Shown here: one piece after another, positions 19,579 to 31,396 of the stretch
Position numbering within the stretch: position 1 is the stretch's first letter
How the letters are laid out: each line of letters opens with the position of its first letter
Assembly (NCBI GenBank): GCA_027605045.1
Contig: JAQFWX010000064.1
Location: 124,001 to 188,000, forward strand
Length of the DNA: 64,000 bases
From: Phallus indusiatus
Lineage: Eukaryota > Basidiomycota > Agaricomycetes > Phallales > Phallaceae
Reading direction: 5' to 3'
Notes under the pieces: generated by a model
Database searches by the model: none
The model's input: the letters and a program-made list of their open reading frames with translations, nothing else
Told to the model about the DNA's origin: nothing
Program-made: the position numbers and the translations under genes

Positions 19579-21889
19579 TCATGTGCTGAAAAATAGGGTT
19601 CAAAATATCAGGTTTTTTTTTCAGCTTAACAGCTGATTGTAAACTCTCATCTCATGTATCTATTTTATGGTAACTTGAAAATACTAAAAATATGAAGTTT
19701 GAACTTAACTCAGTTTTTGAGCAGACAAGTTGTGAGGAAAGGGAGGAGGAGGTGGAAGAGGTAGGTGGTAGAGGAGGAGAAACCAGGTATGTTATTCATG
19801 TAGTTCTGATTACTCTTTGTCGCTGACAAGCAAAGTATGGGATGTACCCTTTCAGATTCCAATTCAATCTGATGCTGTCAACATTGAATACTTCTCAACA
19901 GACTCTGGAATGGCATCCTTCATGGTTTGAATTTCAAAAGTGATGCAGACCCTGTGGGATCAGTTACATTTGACATACAAACTATCATCAGATTCAAAAG
20001 ATGCATTGCTGTGTCCTCTCCACTATGATGAACTGGATTACCTTGATGAAGCATGCTAAGCAAGAATTATCCACACACTGGCCATCAAGACTTCAAGATG
20101 ATCCTTCAAGGGCACTCTCCCCTTCATGAGATGCCCACAGTCAAGCCTATGTATTGTGAAAGGAGCAACTGATTAGGGTGACATGGTTTTGAAGGGAAAG
20201 AAAAAAGTGAGCAAACTCCCAACACAACAGCAAAGCAACCACAGCAGATCTTGCAGCTGACAGAACAACAAACTGGATCAAAAACCTCCAAGCAAAATAT
20301 GACTGTGAAGGCCATAATAAAGACTTGTGCTATGTGTCCTCAAATGGTGTGCATTTGAAAATCACAATGGCTAATCTTAGCCTCTGGGAGGTTATCCTTA
20401 TTGTAGGTTCACTTTTATTCATCAATTGCTATCTAACCTGAATCTGAACAGGAAAATGGACATGCAGATATTGATGAACTTCCAAAGGAATTGACAGGCT
20501 TGAGAAGTTGCATGCAGCAAAACAGGATGATCTGCTCTGCATCTGTGTGTTAGCATACAAAGTACAACAGTGATCAGCTTGTAGGAATAGAAGTGTGGTT
20601 GGCACAGTTAGAGAGATGAGATACAAGGCTATCTACTCTAATACTGGTAGTTCGATTAAGTAAGTACAAGATCAGAAACTAAGATTTATGGCCAACCCTT
20701 TGAAGGCACAGAACACTGAGCTTTTCTCCTGTTATTCCACTTTTTTAGCCAGCTACAAGGAGGTCCCCATGCAGAATGATTGTTCTTGTATACATGTATG
20801 GTGTTGGTTCCTACTAAACTGCCATTTTTGTCAAGAGAGAGCATGTTTAGCATGATGTGCTCCCAAGAATCACTTGGAGATTGGTGGAAACTGTTTCTTC
20901 AGCAGAATAAATCAATGCATGATCTCTATAGTATTGAAATAATACCTACAAGACTTGTAAATGCTTCACCACTATGTATTTTAATTCTGTATTATTCATC
21001 TGAATGAATGTTTGGAGATTCGACATTTGGTGAGAAGATTTTGATATAATATTTGAGAAATAGACAGGAATGCCATTTAAATGTGTGATATACATGAATT
21101 TCATCATGATTTTCAGAGAAAAAGCAGAGGGAATTTACTGGAAGTGAGGAATGGTGAGATAGGAGTGAAGATGGCCAAAGAATGAAATGTCATCAGCTTA
21201 CTTTTTTAACAGTAAAACAAGCTAATTAATAAGTATTTTTCTAACTCTACATTCTATCATACTTTTTTTCAAAACAAATACATAATATACAAGAAATCTT
21301 GCCCATAAACCCCACTAGAAGAGTATGGTAATATGTACAATATTTTATTGTTTGTCAGTGTATTATGATACTTGTGCTTGGGTTTGACCCTTGCTCCTTC
21401 ATCTTTTTTTCAGTTGAACATTTTCTCCAGCACTTTTCTCAATATTTCCCATTGGTCAATAGATACAATCCAATCGAAAGATGGACTAAAAATAAATTAT
21501 TATTAACAACTACTTTATTAAGGTAAATACATAGTTTCGGGGCCATGGGCCTAATTTGGCCCGTGCCTTAAAATATTTAGCCAAGTCATACCAATCCACT
21601 GATCACCACATGATGTTACATGCAGGTAACACACAGGTACCCATGGGTTATCCACAGATAGTACTTTCTAGAATATTTCATGCACATTCCAGCAATTAGA
21701 CCATGGATGACAAGCATAGGTCCATGTATGCATAGCTTTCATCCCTGTGCACCTCATGGTCATTACATGAGAGATCTTACCCTGCATATATCAATGATAC
21801 TTACAAATCTCATGACTTGTTTACAATTCTCAAGTTCAGATTCAATTTCAAACTGAGTTAGAATTAATTATCTGACATATATATAAACC
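19579..21889. other. Unassigned, stop-rich sequence
   Basis: Only short open frames (for example 20124-20315 and 20429-20626 on the minus strand) and a truncated LTR-E. Stretches such as AAGATCTTGCAGCTG may be old coding sequence, but I recognise no family. Confidence 0.3.
20551..20680 (-). repeat. Truncated LTR-E
   Basis: GTGTTAGCATACAAAG... GTGATCAGCTTGTAGG and CTACTCTAATACTGGTAGTT match the first ~130 bp of the inverse LTR-E at 18364. The remainder is missing. Confidence 0.7.
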
Positions 21890-22625
21890 CTAGCAATGAG
21901 TATCTAAATACTGATCAGGGATGAGTACAAACTGATTTCCATGCTGAAAATAACTTTTGACCCTTGCATGTTTACCACTGTAGGCACGACCCATTGTTTG
22001 ATAAGTTGTCAACATACTTACTGAACTCTCATCAGTGAAAACCAAGCACTCCAGAGGTTCCTTCAAATCTCAAACAAGAATTGATATGAGTTTCTTCACA
22101 ACACTCTGCTGCAGCACACGATAGCTATTATAGTTGTATTAGCTAAACAAAATAAAACAAGCAAAAAAAGAATGTACTTTTTTCAAAGTAAGTCCCAATG
22201 ATTTGAGTGTTCTTTGAATAGTTGAAAGTGAAACAAGAATGTTTTTTTGCTCTAAAAGTCGCTGAAAAATTTCATCCAAATATATATCTGGATGCCGTCC
22301 AACCAGAGCTAAAATGAACTAGATAAAGTGTGTGAATAGAATAATGGAGTATAAGTTTTATTACATACCTCGCAGCAATCAAAATCTAATAGACAAGTAT
22401 GACCCAATCCTACATATGTTTTGGGATCTTGCATGACAGTTTCAGTTTCATTCCATACAATATTGGAGAACCTGACGAACTACACAAGGGCTCATGGCAA
22501 GGTTTTTTGCAATGTCAGTGGTGCTATATCCTAGTACTTCACATTGATATACGACTCGTTCTTTCAGATCCTTCGAGTATTGTCTGTGAAGCCTTGCCTT
22601 TGAAAGGTGGGGTGACATGCTGAGA
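21890..22625 (-). pseudogene. Tc1/mariner-type transposase, N-terminal and middle part
   Basis: Reading the minus strand from about 22620: KDLKERVVYQCEVLGYSTTD and IAKNLAMSPCVVRQVLQ form the helix-turn-helix DNA-binding domain. ALVGRHPDIYLDEIFQRLLE and VSLSTIQRTLKSLGLTLKK then form the linker, followed by LECLVFTDESSV with the first catalytic D. Introns or frameshifts interrupt the frame near 22320 and 22170 and there is an internal stop, so it is inactive. Confidence 0.82.
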
Positions 22626-22876
22626 GATTATTTGTGGGAAAAAAATACAGGATAGACAAGAATAGATAAGAAGTTTTATTTAAGATGAAAGTAGGATGGG
22701 TGGACACTGGACAGACCAGATGCTAAATGTCATGTGATCTCTTACATAATATGAACCCACTCCAGATCTGGATGTCCTTTGTTCCTAATATATTCATAAG
22801 TTTTGCATAATCCTTCCCACTCTACACATAAGGAACTAATGCTTTGCACCCTTTTCTGCCCTTTGCACACCCCTTT
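22626..22876. other. Unassigned sequence
   Basis: Short spacer upstream of the mariner relic; no ORF or repeat end supported. Confidence 0.2.
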
Positions 22877-23626
22877 TCAGGGATTCAACAACAAATGAAG
22901 CATTTCCGTGACTGAGGAAGAACTACTCATGAAGTAAGTCTCATCTTTCTTCCTCAGTTCATTGATGTAGTAAAAATTTTCCCAGACAAGATCCTCTCCA
23001 AAAGTATGAAGATTGTGCATAGGATATTTGGCAGCAAGCATACCAAACAACTCCACCACTTCCGGAAAGATTATTCCCTCATTTCCACTAGATTTATCAT
23101 TCTCATCCACAGATTCAATTTCCTTCACTTTTCTCTTTTTAGTCCTGGGTGGATCTGATGTCACTCCCACATCATGTTTGTCAATTTCTGTAAGCATCAC
23201 CTTTGCCATAGCCATTGTAGTCACAAAATTTTCTGTGAAGTAATTTGGAGCAAATACTGATGGAGGAATGAGTGGTGGTGGAGCAGATGTGGGTGGAGCA
23301 GACTGAGCATGTTGATGGAGGGTATTTTGTCTGGTATGAAATTCTTTAAAAAGCTCTCCCCAGGGTGGATTCTCATAGGTAACATCATGGATTTTCAAAG
23401 CCTGAGGTGAGATAAAGGTATATAAATCATAGAATAAATTTTATTATAAATTTTATTATATCTCTTACAAGTGCATGTGCCCATCCATACAATTGTGTTT
23501 GTCAACAAGACATGTGCACCATACATATTGACCTTGCAGAACTGGTTTGGTTGATTATGTACTGGACAATCCGAAAGAAGTCAATTCAGATGCAGGAACT
23601 CTTTCAGGTGAGTTTGGGTGTGCTTG

Positions 23627-23870
23627 TATTAGAATTGGTATAGAGACGATGTTATATTAAGCTCAACAACACTGGAGACAGATGGTGAATACTCTGTATA
23701 TATTATTTCATGAATTATGAACATACCTGGAGACAGATGGTGAATACTCTGTATAAAGAGTATTCCCATCACTCCAGGCTTACCTATACCGCGTCTGGGC
23801 GCCTAATAGGTGTCCATAGCACTGGTATAATCTAATCTACTTAGAGAGATGTACAGATCATATTCTAACA
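23627..23870 (-). repeat. Solo LTR (family LTR-C), full length
   Basis: The complement starts TGTTAGAATATG and ends CCAATTCTAATA, 244 bp, perfect target duplication GCTTG (23622-23626, 23871-23875). Nearly identical to 11354-11597. Confidence 0.92.
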
Positions 23871-24299
23871 GCTTGTCCTCTTCCTGAGGTTCTATTTCAC
23901 CATCAATTGAATCAAGATTGTCCTCCCTTTCCCAATGGTATCCTTTTTGGCATTCATGTTATGATGAGTGCGAATTGTATTCATTTGGATTGATTAGTAA
24001 GTACATAAGAATAATTTGATCAACAAGAATCACCTTTTCATTAGGAACTATCTGAATTGAAATCACCATATCTTTTTTCAGTGTTCATCGAGCTCTCATC
24101 AGCAAATTCTCCCAATCTTGTTCATTTGCCAGGTCTATAGGATCTTTTCCAATGCCTGACATTTTGTAGCCCAGCATAGGTTTCAACATAAGCTCTTGAC
24201 AGCCAATCTCTTTATAGACCCATGACAGAAATGTGTTGTATTTTGAGTTGAATAGCAGCTGCACAGTTTTTAAGGTATTCATAAATGTAATGGTTTTTA

Positions 24300-24586
24300 T
24301 CAGACCACAGGGGGGCCTGATAAAGGGTTTTCTTATTTTCCCACAAGTGCACAGAATTCCTGTCTATTGCTCAGTTAGGCTAATGGGGAATTACATGCAG
24401 TAGTAGTAGGAAAGATTAAGATTAACAAATGTAACTACTAGTCACACCGCTGTGAGGGTGTGACAGGCGCTTAAGCATCACGCTGTGATGCGCAAATACT
24501 ACTGCTGCAGTGCCAAAGGCACTGCATGGGCACTAGGCCCTTAATGGGCCCCAGGGGGGCCCATTCCTATATCCCAAATCTGTTAC
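24300..24586. repeat. Dispersed repeat (copy 2), inverse of 12483-12757
   Basis: Ends AAATCTGTTACA. Shares CTTATTTTCCCACAAGTGCA, the GAATTCCTGTCTATTG block and the GTGCCAAAGGCACTG hairpin with copy 1. Flanks GTAAT/GTAAA could be an imperfect target duplication, which would make it an LTR. Confidence 0.6.
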
Positions 24587-24854
24587 AGTAAATCCAGAAG
24601 GAATTGTGAACAGAAATGCTTTATAAAGGTCAGCATTATTCTTTTCAAGTATTAGAATAACTCACTGGCAATATCCTCAATCTTTGGCTCAGGTGACGAG
24701 GCCCGGAACTTGCCTCATTTTGGATTTTGATTTATTTTTGCCACTTTTGAAATATTCAGATCCTCTATTTCATCATCATCCTGAGAAACCTCTTCCTCTG
24801 ACCCAAAACTACTAATGTACAAAGGATCTTCAACTGTGGCACCAGGTATATTGT

Positions 24855-24985
24855 AAGGCTGTTCATGGGTACCAACCCATGGGTTTGGGTACCTGTTTTC
24901 GGGTACCCTTGATTACTCAAACTAAGGTTCTAAACAGGTTGCAGGTTGTGCAGGTTTTACCCGCAGGTACCTGCTTCTGTACCTG
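24855..24985. repeat. hAT-type terminal repeat fragment
   Basis: AAGGCTGTTCATGGGTACC... and GGTTTGGGTACCTGTTTTCGG match the repeat at 8604 and the inverse of 7149-7286; the homology decays after about 70 bp. Confidence 0.55.
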
Positions 24986-24987
24986 TG

Positions 24988-25587
24988 GGTATGACGACCC
25001 GTTGTCGCGCACCAAAATCTTCCTTATTTGGTAATAGGGAGGGTTCTTCCAAAAGCGGACCTTTAAAATCCACTCTTCTTGAACAACTCACTTCCAGCTC
25101 ATTTGACATCCCAGTTTACCCAAAATCAACAAACAATAAAATGTTCAATCTTCGACTCTCTTCCTCCATTTCTTTCAAACACCCTTCTCCTTCTTCCAAT
25201 TCTCGAGAACCATTCCCAGAAGAAGATGTTTTTCCCCCAATCTTTCGCTATACTCATGATAGTCCTCGCACTCATGATTTGGATATCGAGACGACTCTAT
25301 TCACTTATTATTCGCCCACTCCTATTCTCGAAATGGACTCCAAGACTTTACTCCCAGTATATTCACACAAGGTCCCTCGATCTATCGATAAGTGTAGAAG
25401 TTCAGATATCGTACACCCCTTTCTGGCTTTCAGAAAAGAAGTCTACATCGAGAAGGAACTGAGATGGTTTACAGTCACTCATGTTTATTCTACTCCAGAA
25501 TCAGCCCTACAAGATTCCTATCGTGTTTGGTTAACAGCACAAGTCGGATTAGATTACATGATAATGGTCCTGGATGTTCCCAGCTGA
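24988..25587 (+). CDS. ORF of unknown function, transposon-associated
   Basis: An ATG at 24988 opens about 200 codons to a TGA at 25587. The protein starts basic (TTRCRAPKSSLFG), is serine/proline-rich to residue ~100 (SSSISFKHPSPSSNSREPFP), and then becomes more globular with many aromatic residues (RKEVYIEKELRWFTVTHVYS). No transmembrane segment or known catalytic motif is seen. It lies among LTRs and upstream of a similarly sized unknown ORF (26284). It may belong to a non-autonomous LTR element ending in the LTR-H relative at 27298, but that is inference. Confidence 0.35.
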   Translation, partial: GMTTRCRAPKSSLFGNREGSSKSGPLKSTLLEQLTSSSFDIPVYPKSTNNKMFNLRLSSSISFKHPSPSSNSREPFPEEDVFPPIFRYTHDSPRTHDLDIETTLFTYYSPTPILEMDSKTLLPVYSHKVPRSIDKCRSSDIVHPFLAFRKEVYIEKELRWFTVTHVYSTPESALQDSYRVWLTAQVGLDYMIMVLDVPS

Positions 25588-25856
25588 TGGATCCTATCAG
25601 CATGTAATCACCAACCTGCTCTAGGATTTTATCGATCACCCAATCCCATTCCTAAAGAACCACTAAACCCTTCTTTTCATGATTCCTCCCCTCCTCAATC
25701 TCCAACTACTTCCGAAATGACCATACGACCTCCCCGATATCAACAAACCCTTCGCACTCTTCGACAAGTCTGTTCTGGCTTCCTGGAACGAACCTGATCT
25801 GAATTAGGAGAATAATAAAGGATAAAAGAATACTACAAGAGAAGTTTCGCACCTAT

Positions 25857-26208
25857 TGTTAGGGCGACTCAGGGCACACACCTAGAGGAGGGAAAACCTA
25901 AGATCTATTGGGGGACAACGACTAACTACTCACCTAGAGGAGGGAAAACCTAAGAGAACAAGCTTAGGTATCCCCCTCTAGGGAAATCGCATATAAGTAC
26001 AGGATATGAGGCGCCCGACTGATCCCCATGGGATCCGAGGAGATACAGGCAGAACTCGAAATAAATCGAAAAGATCGAGAAATCGAGAAAACGATGAAAA
26101 TAGTGGAAACGACAAAATACGGGAAATGATGGAAATCGAAGCGTGAAATGAAATCGAAAGAAATCGAAGAAATCGAATAATAGGGCGAGGCGCTAGCGTA
26201 CCATAACA
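25857..26208 (-). repeat. Solo LTR (family LTR-A)
   Basis: Starts TGTTAGGGCGACTC, ends CGTACCATAACA, 352 bp, perfect target duplication CCTAT (25852-25856, 26209-26213). Long variant with the duplicated CACCTAGAGGAGGG segment. Confidence 0.92.
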
Positions 26209-26283
26209 CCTATCCATTCACCTAAAAACATCCTTCTTGTTTCGGAGCTTAAATTCTTTTCAACTTTTGTCTTTTTTACCATT

Positions 26284-26781
26284 ATGTCCATCCAACCTAT
26301 TGGCTATCGCACACTTTCCATCATTCCATTTCCTTTTTATCCCAATTTTAATTCTCCACCTCCATATAGAAGACATGATAACTTTCAGACTATGGTTCGC
26401 GAATATCAATTGGAGAGCGACGAAGTAGAAGTGGAAGAAGATAATCCCTGGCCACGATACGCCAATCCAGTGCTTGAGTTTCGGTATTTTTACGACGATC
26501 TACAATTACCCGATGAAGTCAAAGTAGACGAAAACATTCATATACCAATTATGCAAGCATCGTATACTTTGATCAGGGCCCTCGTATCACATCGCCCTGG
26601 GATTCTCATTTGGTGTCTTATTTTCTATCGAGCTGCCTTATTCCACAATTATGTTCTCTTTCTAGATGCTCCCTGGGATGTTTTTGTAGAACCCCTTCCC
26701 CACCAGCATACAACTCCCTTGCCAGAATATGAAGAACCCGAAGAACCTGCCCCCGATGCCCCTCGACTACGTACTAATTGA
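26284..26781 (+). CDS. ORF of unknown function, transposon-associated
   Basis: An ATG at 26284 opens 165 codons to the TGA at 26779-26781. Composition is proline/tyrosine-rich at the start, acidic in the middle (ESDEVEVEEDNPWPRY) and at the end (PEYEEPEEPAPDAP), with a hydrophobic stretch around residues 100-125 (PGILIWCLIFYRAALFH) that could be a membrane segment. Not recognised. Its neighbours are LTR-A (25857) and LTR-H sequence (27298). Confidence 0.35.
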   Translation: MSIQPIGYRTLSIIPFPFYPNFNSPPPYRRHDNFQTMVREYQLESDEVEVEEDNPWPRYANPVLEFRYFYDDLQLPDEVKVDENIHIPIMQASYTLIRALVSHRPGILIWCLIFYRAALFHNYVLFLDAPWDVFVEPLPHQHTTPLPEYEEPEEPAPDAPRLRTN

Positions 26782-27297
26782 AATCGCATGTGACCTATGC
26801 AAATTATACCAAGACCTAGTCAACGAAGAAGATTAGAATAGTATCTATCGATCAAAACACCATACGATATAACTAAGATCTCCCCCTTGGCCTATGCTGA
26901 GCTCCATGCTGATCTGGTGCGTGATCCGAGGATACTAAGCATAGCCTTAGGATTCATGAATATATCATATTCATGATGAAGACGATCCTATCGATGGATG
27001 ACTGATCAGTAAGAAGATTAGGATGGTAATGATGCGATTCAGGATAAAGAGGCAGCGCGGGAAGAGTCGGGTGCCAGCTCTGACAAAGGCTGTGTCTTAG
27101 GCCGGTTTTGTTCCCTTATTGATTTCTTTTGTTCTTTGGTTTAGGTTTTCATCATTTCTCCTATTGATTTGCGATATCACTCCTTTTGTTGTAATTGTAT
27201 TACTCATTCATCTATCGCCATCCCCCTATCCCATATTTCTTTTGTTCTTTTTGTTTCCTCTGTTTGTCATCCTGGTAGACGATGAATAATTGTCTTA
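26782..27297. other. Unassigned sequence
   Basis: No ORF of note. A purine-rich stretch near 27050-27070 (GAGGCAGCGCGGGAAGAG) might be a decayed polypurine tract preceding the LTR-H sequence, but spacing is poor. Confidence 0.2.
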
Positions 27298-27867
27298 CCA
27301 ATGCTAAGTTTCTTGAAAGGTATAAATACTGCATGTAAATACTTGTAACAGCAGCAATCTACCGAACGGGTTGTCTCACAGTTAAGTTCAGTCAAGTCAA
27401 GTTTAAGTCAAGCTCAAGTCTAGTGTTTCGTCTCACATCTATTTCTACACTCACGTCTTTATCTTTGGAATACTCTGAGTGAGGTCTCGGAGTCTAAACT
27501 AGCGATTTTATTTTCAGTTTATCGCATCACTTACTCGCATAAGGATAACAGTCATCATTGATTGCAGGTCCTCAATTTCAGTCGCATTTCAAGTTCATTG
27601 TCGACTATCAGTTCATTATCTCACTCGCACTCTTGCACACGATCCCGCCTTATTGTTGCAGTTGGTGTTAGTGTTTGTCTGTGTTGGTTTCGCATCAGCG
27701 CATACATCCCCTCCTCCCCATCATCCACACACACACACTTTCTCTTATTCACTGAAATCAGCACCAGGACCCACTCCACGGTAGACTAACTGACCTCAAA
27801 ACAAATATCTCATTGTAGTCCAATCATTTATAGCCGACACATTTAGCTATTCACATCGGATCGTTAC
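27298..27867 (+). repeat. Partial LTR (family LTR-H)
   Basis: Matches 7290-7868 over most of its length, including CTTGAAAGGTATAAATACTG with the TATA box, the GTTGTCTCACAG segment, and the ending ...CGGATCGTTACA. The first ~30 bp of the LTR are absent. Confidence 0.75.
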
Positions 27868-27907
27868 ACCGTGAGTAGATTACCCAGCACCTAAATTACC
27901 CGGGATG

Positions 27908-28305
27908 TGTCAGGGTACGCTACCGCGTCCCCTCATTTTCCTTATTTATTATCATCGGCATATGTTTATTTCTATTTCATTTACATTTCCCGTCCATTAC
28001 TTCCACTTTCCGTTTCCTTGTTCTGCCTCTATTTCACTTTCTTTACTCGCGCGCGTCGCGCGCTCGTACTCAGCGTGATGCCCGTGACATCACGTCGCTT
28101 AGGTTCGGTTCGGGCGCCTAGCACTTAGCTGTGTCAGGGCCGCACGCCGCGTTATCGTTTTTCATGTATATAGTCGCTGTCCCTAGAGTGAGGGTCCCTA
28201 AGCTTGTTCTCTTAGGATCCCCTCCCTCTAGGTGAGTAGTATAGTTATCGTCCAATATAGTACTTAGGATCCCCTCCCTCTAGTGCGAGCTGAGTAGCCC
28301 TAACA
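27908..28305 (-). repeat. Solo LTR (family LTR-F), complete
   Basis: Starts TGTCAGGGTACGCTACC and ends GTAGCCCTAACA, 398 bp, perfect target duplication GGATG (27903-27907, 28306-28310). Contains CTAAGCTTGTTCTCTTAG. Confidence 0.92.
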
Positions 28306-28759
28306 GGATGGGTATGGATACCCAATTTCAAGATGGCAGGTACCTGTTATATCCATCCCATATATTATTAGAAATGTTGTTGCATGTATTATGTGTAACT
28401 AAAAATGATGTTGTTTACAATGATCTGCAGTGTTTAGCCATCATAGACAGTATCTGAATTAGTTGTAACCTGCGAGTCTCTGGTCCTGACTCAGACAGAC
28501 AGCATCACCTCCTGCCACCCAAGCTTGGTATGCCTAGAACCTCGAAGCATCTTCAAAAATCTTCACAAACTGATGGGAATAGTACCCCTGATAACTCGAA
28601 CAACCAAAAAATATCTGGTCTGTTGAATGTCAATACGCCAACTGCCACACCCAGCGGAAGAACCTGTTACGGTATGCTAGCGCCTCGCCCGATTATTCAA
28701 TTTCTTCAATTTATTTCGGTTTCATTTCATGTTACAATTTCCTTCATTTCCTGTACTTT

Positions 28760-30066
28760 TGTCAAGCACCGTGTTCCGAGCCTATCCCGGATAAGTCCGG
28801 TCTAGTACGAAACACGTGCGTGCAGATAAAGAGAGTACGGAGAGTACGGGTGTGAGGGACTTGGCTTCAGCTTGTATGCTGCGCCCACTCGCCCAACTTC
28901 AGATATCCCTCAATTTCAGAGAACGAGAGAAGTACGTAGCTAGTACGCACAAGTCTGACGTCAAGTACGACGATGAACTTAGATTGCCCAAGAGGTCTGA
29001 TGACGACTGGGACTTGGACTACGTACAAGTCCGCAACTAAGTACGAGACGAGTACGCAGAGTACGGGGAAGAACAGAGACGGAAGAGATAAGAGAGAAGA
29101 ATAGATTATATTCTGACTGAGGAATCCCAGCTACAAAACTGGGACTTAAATACAGGAGTTCAAGGTAGCTATACTAAAAGGAGAAATGGATGATAAAGGA
29201 ATGGTGGTCTCCAGGACGGACGAAACGGTGTAATGTATTTGCTCTGGTTCAAGGTATAGCCACCTTGTACTGTTGCAAATAAGAGTTTGTTTAGAGGGAA
29301 CCTAGTCTAGCAACAAAGGTCTTGTTATTGAGGGTGAGACAGAGCTTGCTGCTGCTGTTGTAAGACTTGAGCTGGCTGCTACTGATAGTCTTGAAGTAGA
29401 AATAGAAAAGAGAAAGAAATAGAAAAGAGAAAGACCAATTTAATTGGTAAGCACTTTGGTGCACTAGTATAGATGATAAGGCAGGTTGATATTTACAAGA
29501 GAAATCAGCCCCTATTTATACACTTTGGGGCTGCTACAAATAAAGCAAAATATTAGTAATTAAAAGATAAGGAATTACTTAGAAAGGAAATTAATTAGTA
29601 AAGGTGGAGTAGTAAAAATTATAGTGAAACATTATTAGTGAAACAGAAAAATAAAAGTACCTGGAACTGAGTCATATGACTGTTCCTAGAAAATAAACAA
29701 ATAGAAATACACAAATACAAGCAAGAGCTCAAAAAAGAATAGTAAAAAACTGACATAATGTGGGCTTTTGTTGTTTATATGCTGTTTTTGGATTTAGTGG
29801 CTGTGCCTTTTGACTTGTTTTTGCTGAGCTGGGTAAAAGTGCCCTAGATACATGACAAACGGGCAGAGTCCGGACTAGCCGAACCCCTGGTTGGTCAGGA
29901 GATCGGACGGACAGACTCCATTCGGAAATGACCGGATCGGGGGGCTGTGCACAGAGTACGGGTTGTACGAACAGAGTACGGATTGCGTACTTGGTGTAAC
30001 TGACGGATCATGGAGTATGGCTTATGTAAACCTCGGAAAAGATCATGGGGCACGCCGGGCGTGACA
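28760..30066. repeat. Solo LTR (family LTR-B) split by LTR-L
   Basis: Starts TGTCAAGCACC, ends GGGCGTGACA, perfect target duplication ACTTT (28755-28759, 30067-30071). LTR-L lies inside (29229-29857), so LTR-B proper is about 670 bp. It shares a GGGACTTGGCTTCAGCTT...ATATCCCT block with 967-1477. Confidence 0.9.
29229..29857. repeat. Solo LTR (family LTR-L), innermost of the nest
   Basis: Starts TGTAATGTATTTGC and ends GATACATGACA, 629 bp, perfect target duplication AACGG (29224-29228, 29858-29862). Same ends as the 892-bp copy at 4878. Confidence 0.9.
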
Positions 30067-31052
30067 ACTTTGCTGTTTCCACTATTTTCATCATTTTCCT
30101 GATTTCTCGATTTCTTCAATTTATTTTGATTTCAGTCTGTATCTCCTCAGATCCTATGGAGATCAGTCGGGTGCCTTTTATCCTGTACTTATATGCGTTT
30201 TCCCTAGAGGGAGATACCTAAGCTTGTTCTCTTAGATTTTCCCTCCTCTAGGTGAGTAGTTAGTTGTTGCCCCCAAATAGATCTTAGGTTTTCCCTCCTC
30301 TAGGTGTGTGCCCTGAGTCGCCCTAACAGAACCTCACCTGACAGTGAGAGCTGTTCTTCTACTCCAGAAATTATCAATCCTGGAGAAAACACCATCAAAC
30401 AAAAAGAGGTTACTGGGGATTCTCATGATGATTCTGATGAGGAAGCGATGTGTAGGTCTTTTTTTATCTGTGGGATTGTGATTGAGCATCTTTTAAAGGT
30501 ATGAAGCAAAAGTCCTGGACTTCCAAAGTCTACAAATATTTTGAAAATGTTTCCATCACTCAAGATCATAAGGGCCAGAAGAAATATAGTAACAGTGTAT
30601 TACTTTATGCATTTCAATGTAAAATGTGAGTATTTAATTGATTTGGAAGTGCGGGAATATTGAATACTTACAGAAATGGTTCCATCAAATATCAGAAAGC
30701 GACTGACAACTCGATAGGAAACCTAAAGAAGCACATTGCCACATGCCTTCCTCTCTCAGACACTCCATCTGTCCAAGTGATGCAACAGTTCATGGGCGGA
30801 TACAGTTGCAAACACTTTCGATGGATGATCACTAGGTGGATTGTTAGCAGCAACAGGGCGTTTTTGACAATTGAAGATGAAACATTACATGATATCTTCA
30901 GATTGCTTTGTTCCAAGGCCAACATCCTGTCTGCTGTCACCATCTCTAACGATATCAAAACTATCCATTCACTCATGAGATCAAGGCTGATCTCTCCATT
31001 CAAGGTTTGAGATTAGTTTTCAGTCTTCATTCATTGATATTCTTACACTTAC

Positions 31053-31396
31053 TGTTAGGGCGACTCAGGGCACACACCTAGAGGAGGGAAAACCTAAGAT
31101 CTATTGGGGGGCAGCGGCTAACTACTCACCTAGAGGAGGGAAAACCTAAGAGAACAAGCTTAGGTATCCCCCTCTAGGGAAAACGCATATAAGTACAGAG
31201 TACGAGGCGCTCAACTGATCCCCATGGGATCCGAGGAGATACAAACAGAAATCGGAGCAGATCGAAGAAATCGAGAAATCGATGAAAATTGTGGAAACAG
31301 CAAAATACGGGAAATGAAGGAAATCGAAATGCGAAATGAAATCGAAAGAAATCGAAAAGATCGAAAAATCGGGCGAGGTGCTAGCGTACCGTAACA
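31053..31396 (-). repeat. Solo LTR (family LTR-A), no matching target duplication
   Basis: Starts TGTTAGGGCGACTC and ends GTACCGTAACA. Flanks CTTAC and GATCC differ. The right side continues directly into an LTR-F fragment (GATCCCCTCCC...), so recombination or deletion reshaped the site. Confidence 0.85.

Larger units (their letters stand above)
22877..24850 (-). pseudogene. Multi-exon gene relic of unknown function, interrupted by repeats
   Basis: Three minus-strand open stretches run in the same direction. One is acidic (about 24846-24660, with SSFGSEEEVSQDDDEIED). One spans 24085-24282 (SWVYKEIGCQELMLKPMLGY..). One is a 173-codon frame at 22877-23398 with a proline-rich part (APPTSAPPPLIPPS), a basic KKRKVKE stretch that looks like a nuclear signal, and a serine run. 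Between them, LTR-C (23627-23870) and a dispersed repeat (24300-24586) are inserted; removing LTR-C leaves an open frame (..EEDKHTQTHLKEF..). I do not recognise the protein. It may be a transposon-associated ORF or a dead host gene. Confidence 0.4.
28665..30328 (+). repeat. Solo LTR (family LTR-A) split by LTR-B
   Basis: The two halves, 28665-28759 (TGTTACGGTATGCTAGC...) and 30072-30328 (...GAGTCGCCCTAACA), form a normal LTR-A when the inserted LTR-B plus one target copy are removed. The outer target duplication GAACC (28660-28664, 30329-30333) is perfect and lies in the hAT frame. Confidence 0.9.
28530..31016 (+). pseudogene. hAT transposase relic 3, N-terminal half with three-level LTR nest
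   Basis: The frame from 28530 is polar (KHLQKSSQTDGNSTPDNSNN) and continues across the LTR-A insertion: ..TPSGRT joins SPDSESCSSTPE.. after 30328. Downstream come a BED-finger-like part (SKSWTSKVYKYFENVSITQD near 30490; NSIGNLKKHIATC near 30700) and hAT N-terminal sequence (HFRWMITRWIVSSNRAFLTI then EDETLHDIFRLL, about 30815-30910), ending DIKTIHSLMRSRLISPF at 31010. The catalytic and dimerisation parts are absent; LTRs follow. Intron-like gaps separate the pieces. Confidence 0.75.
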
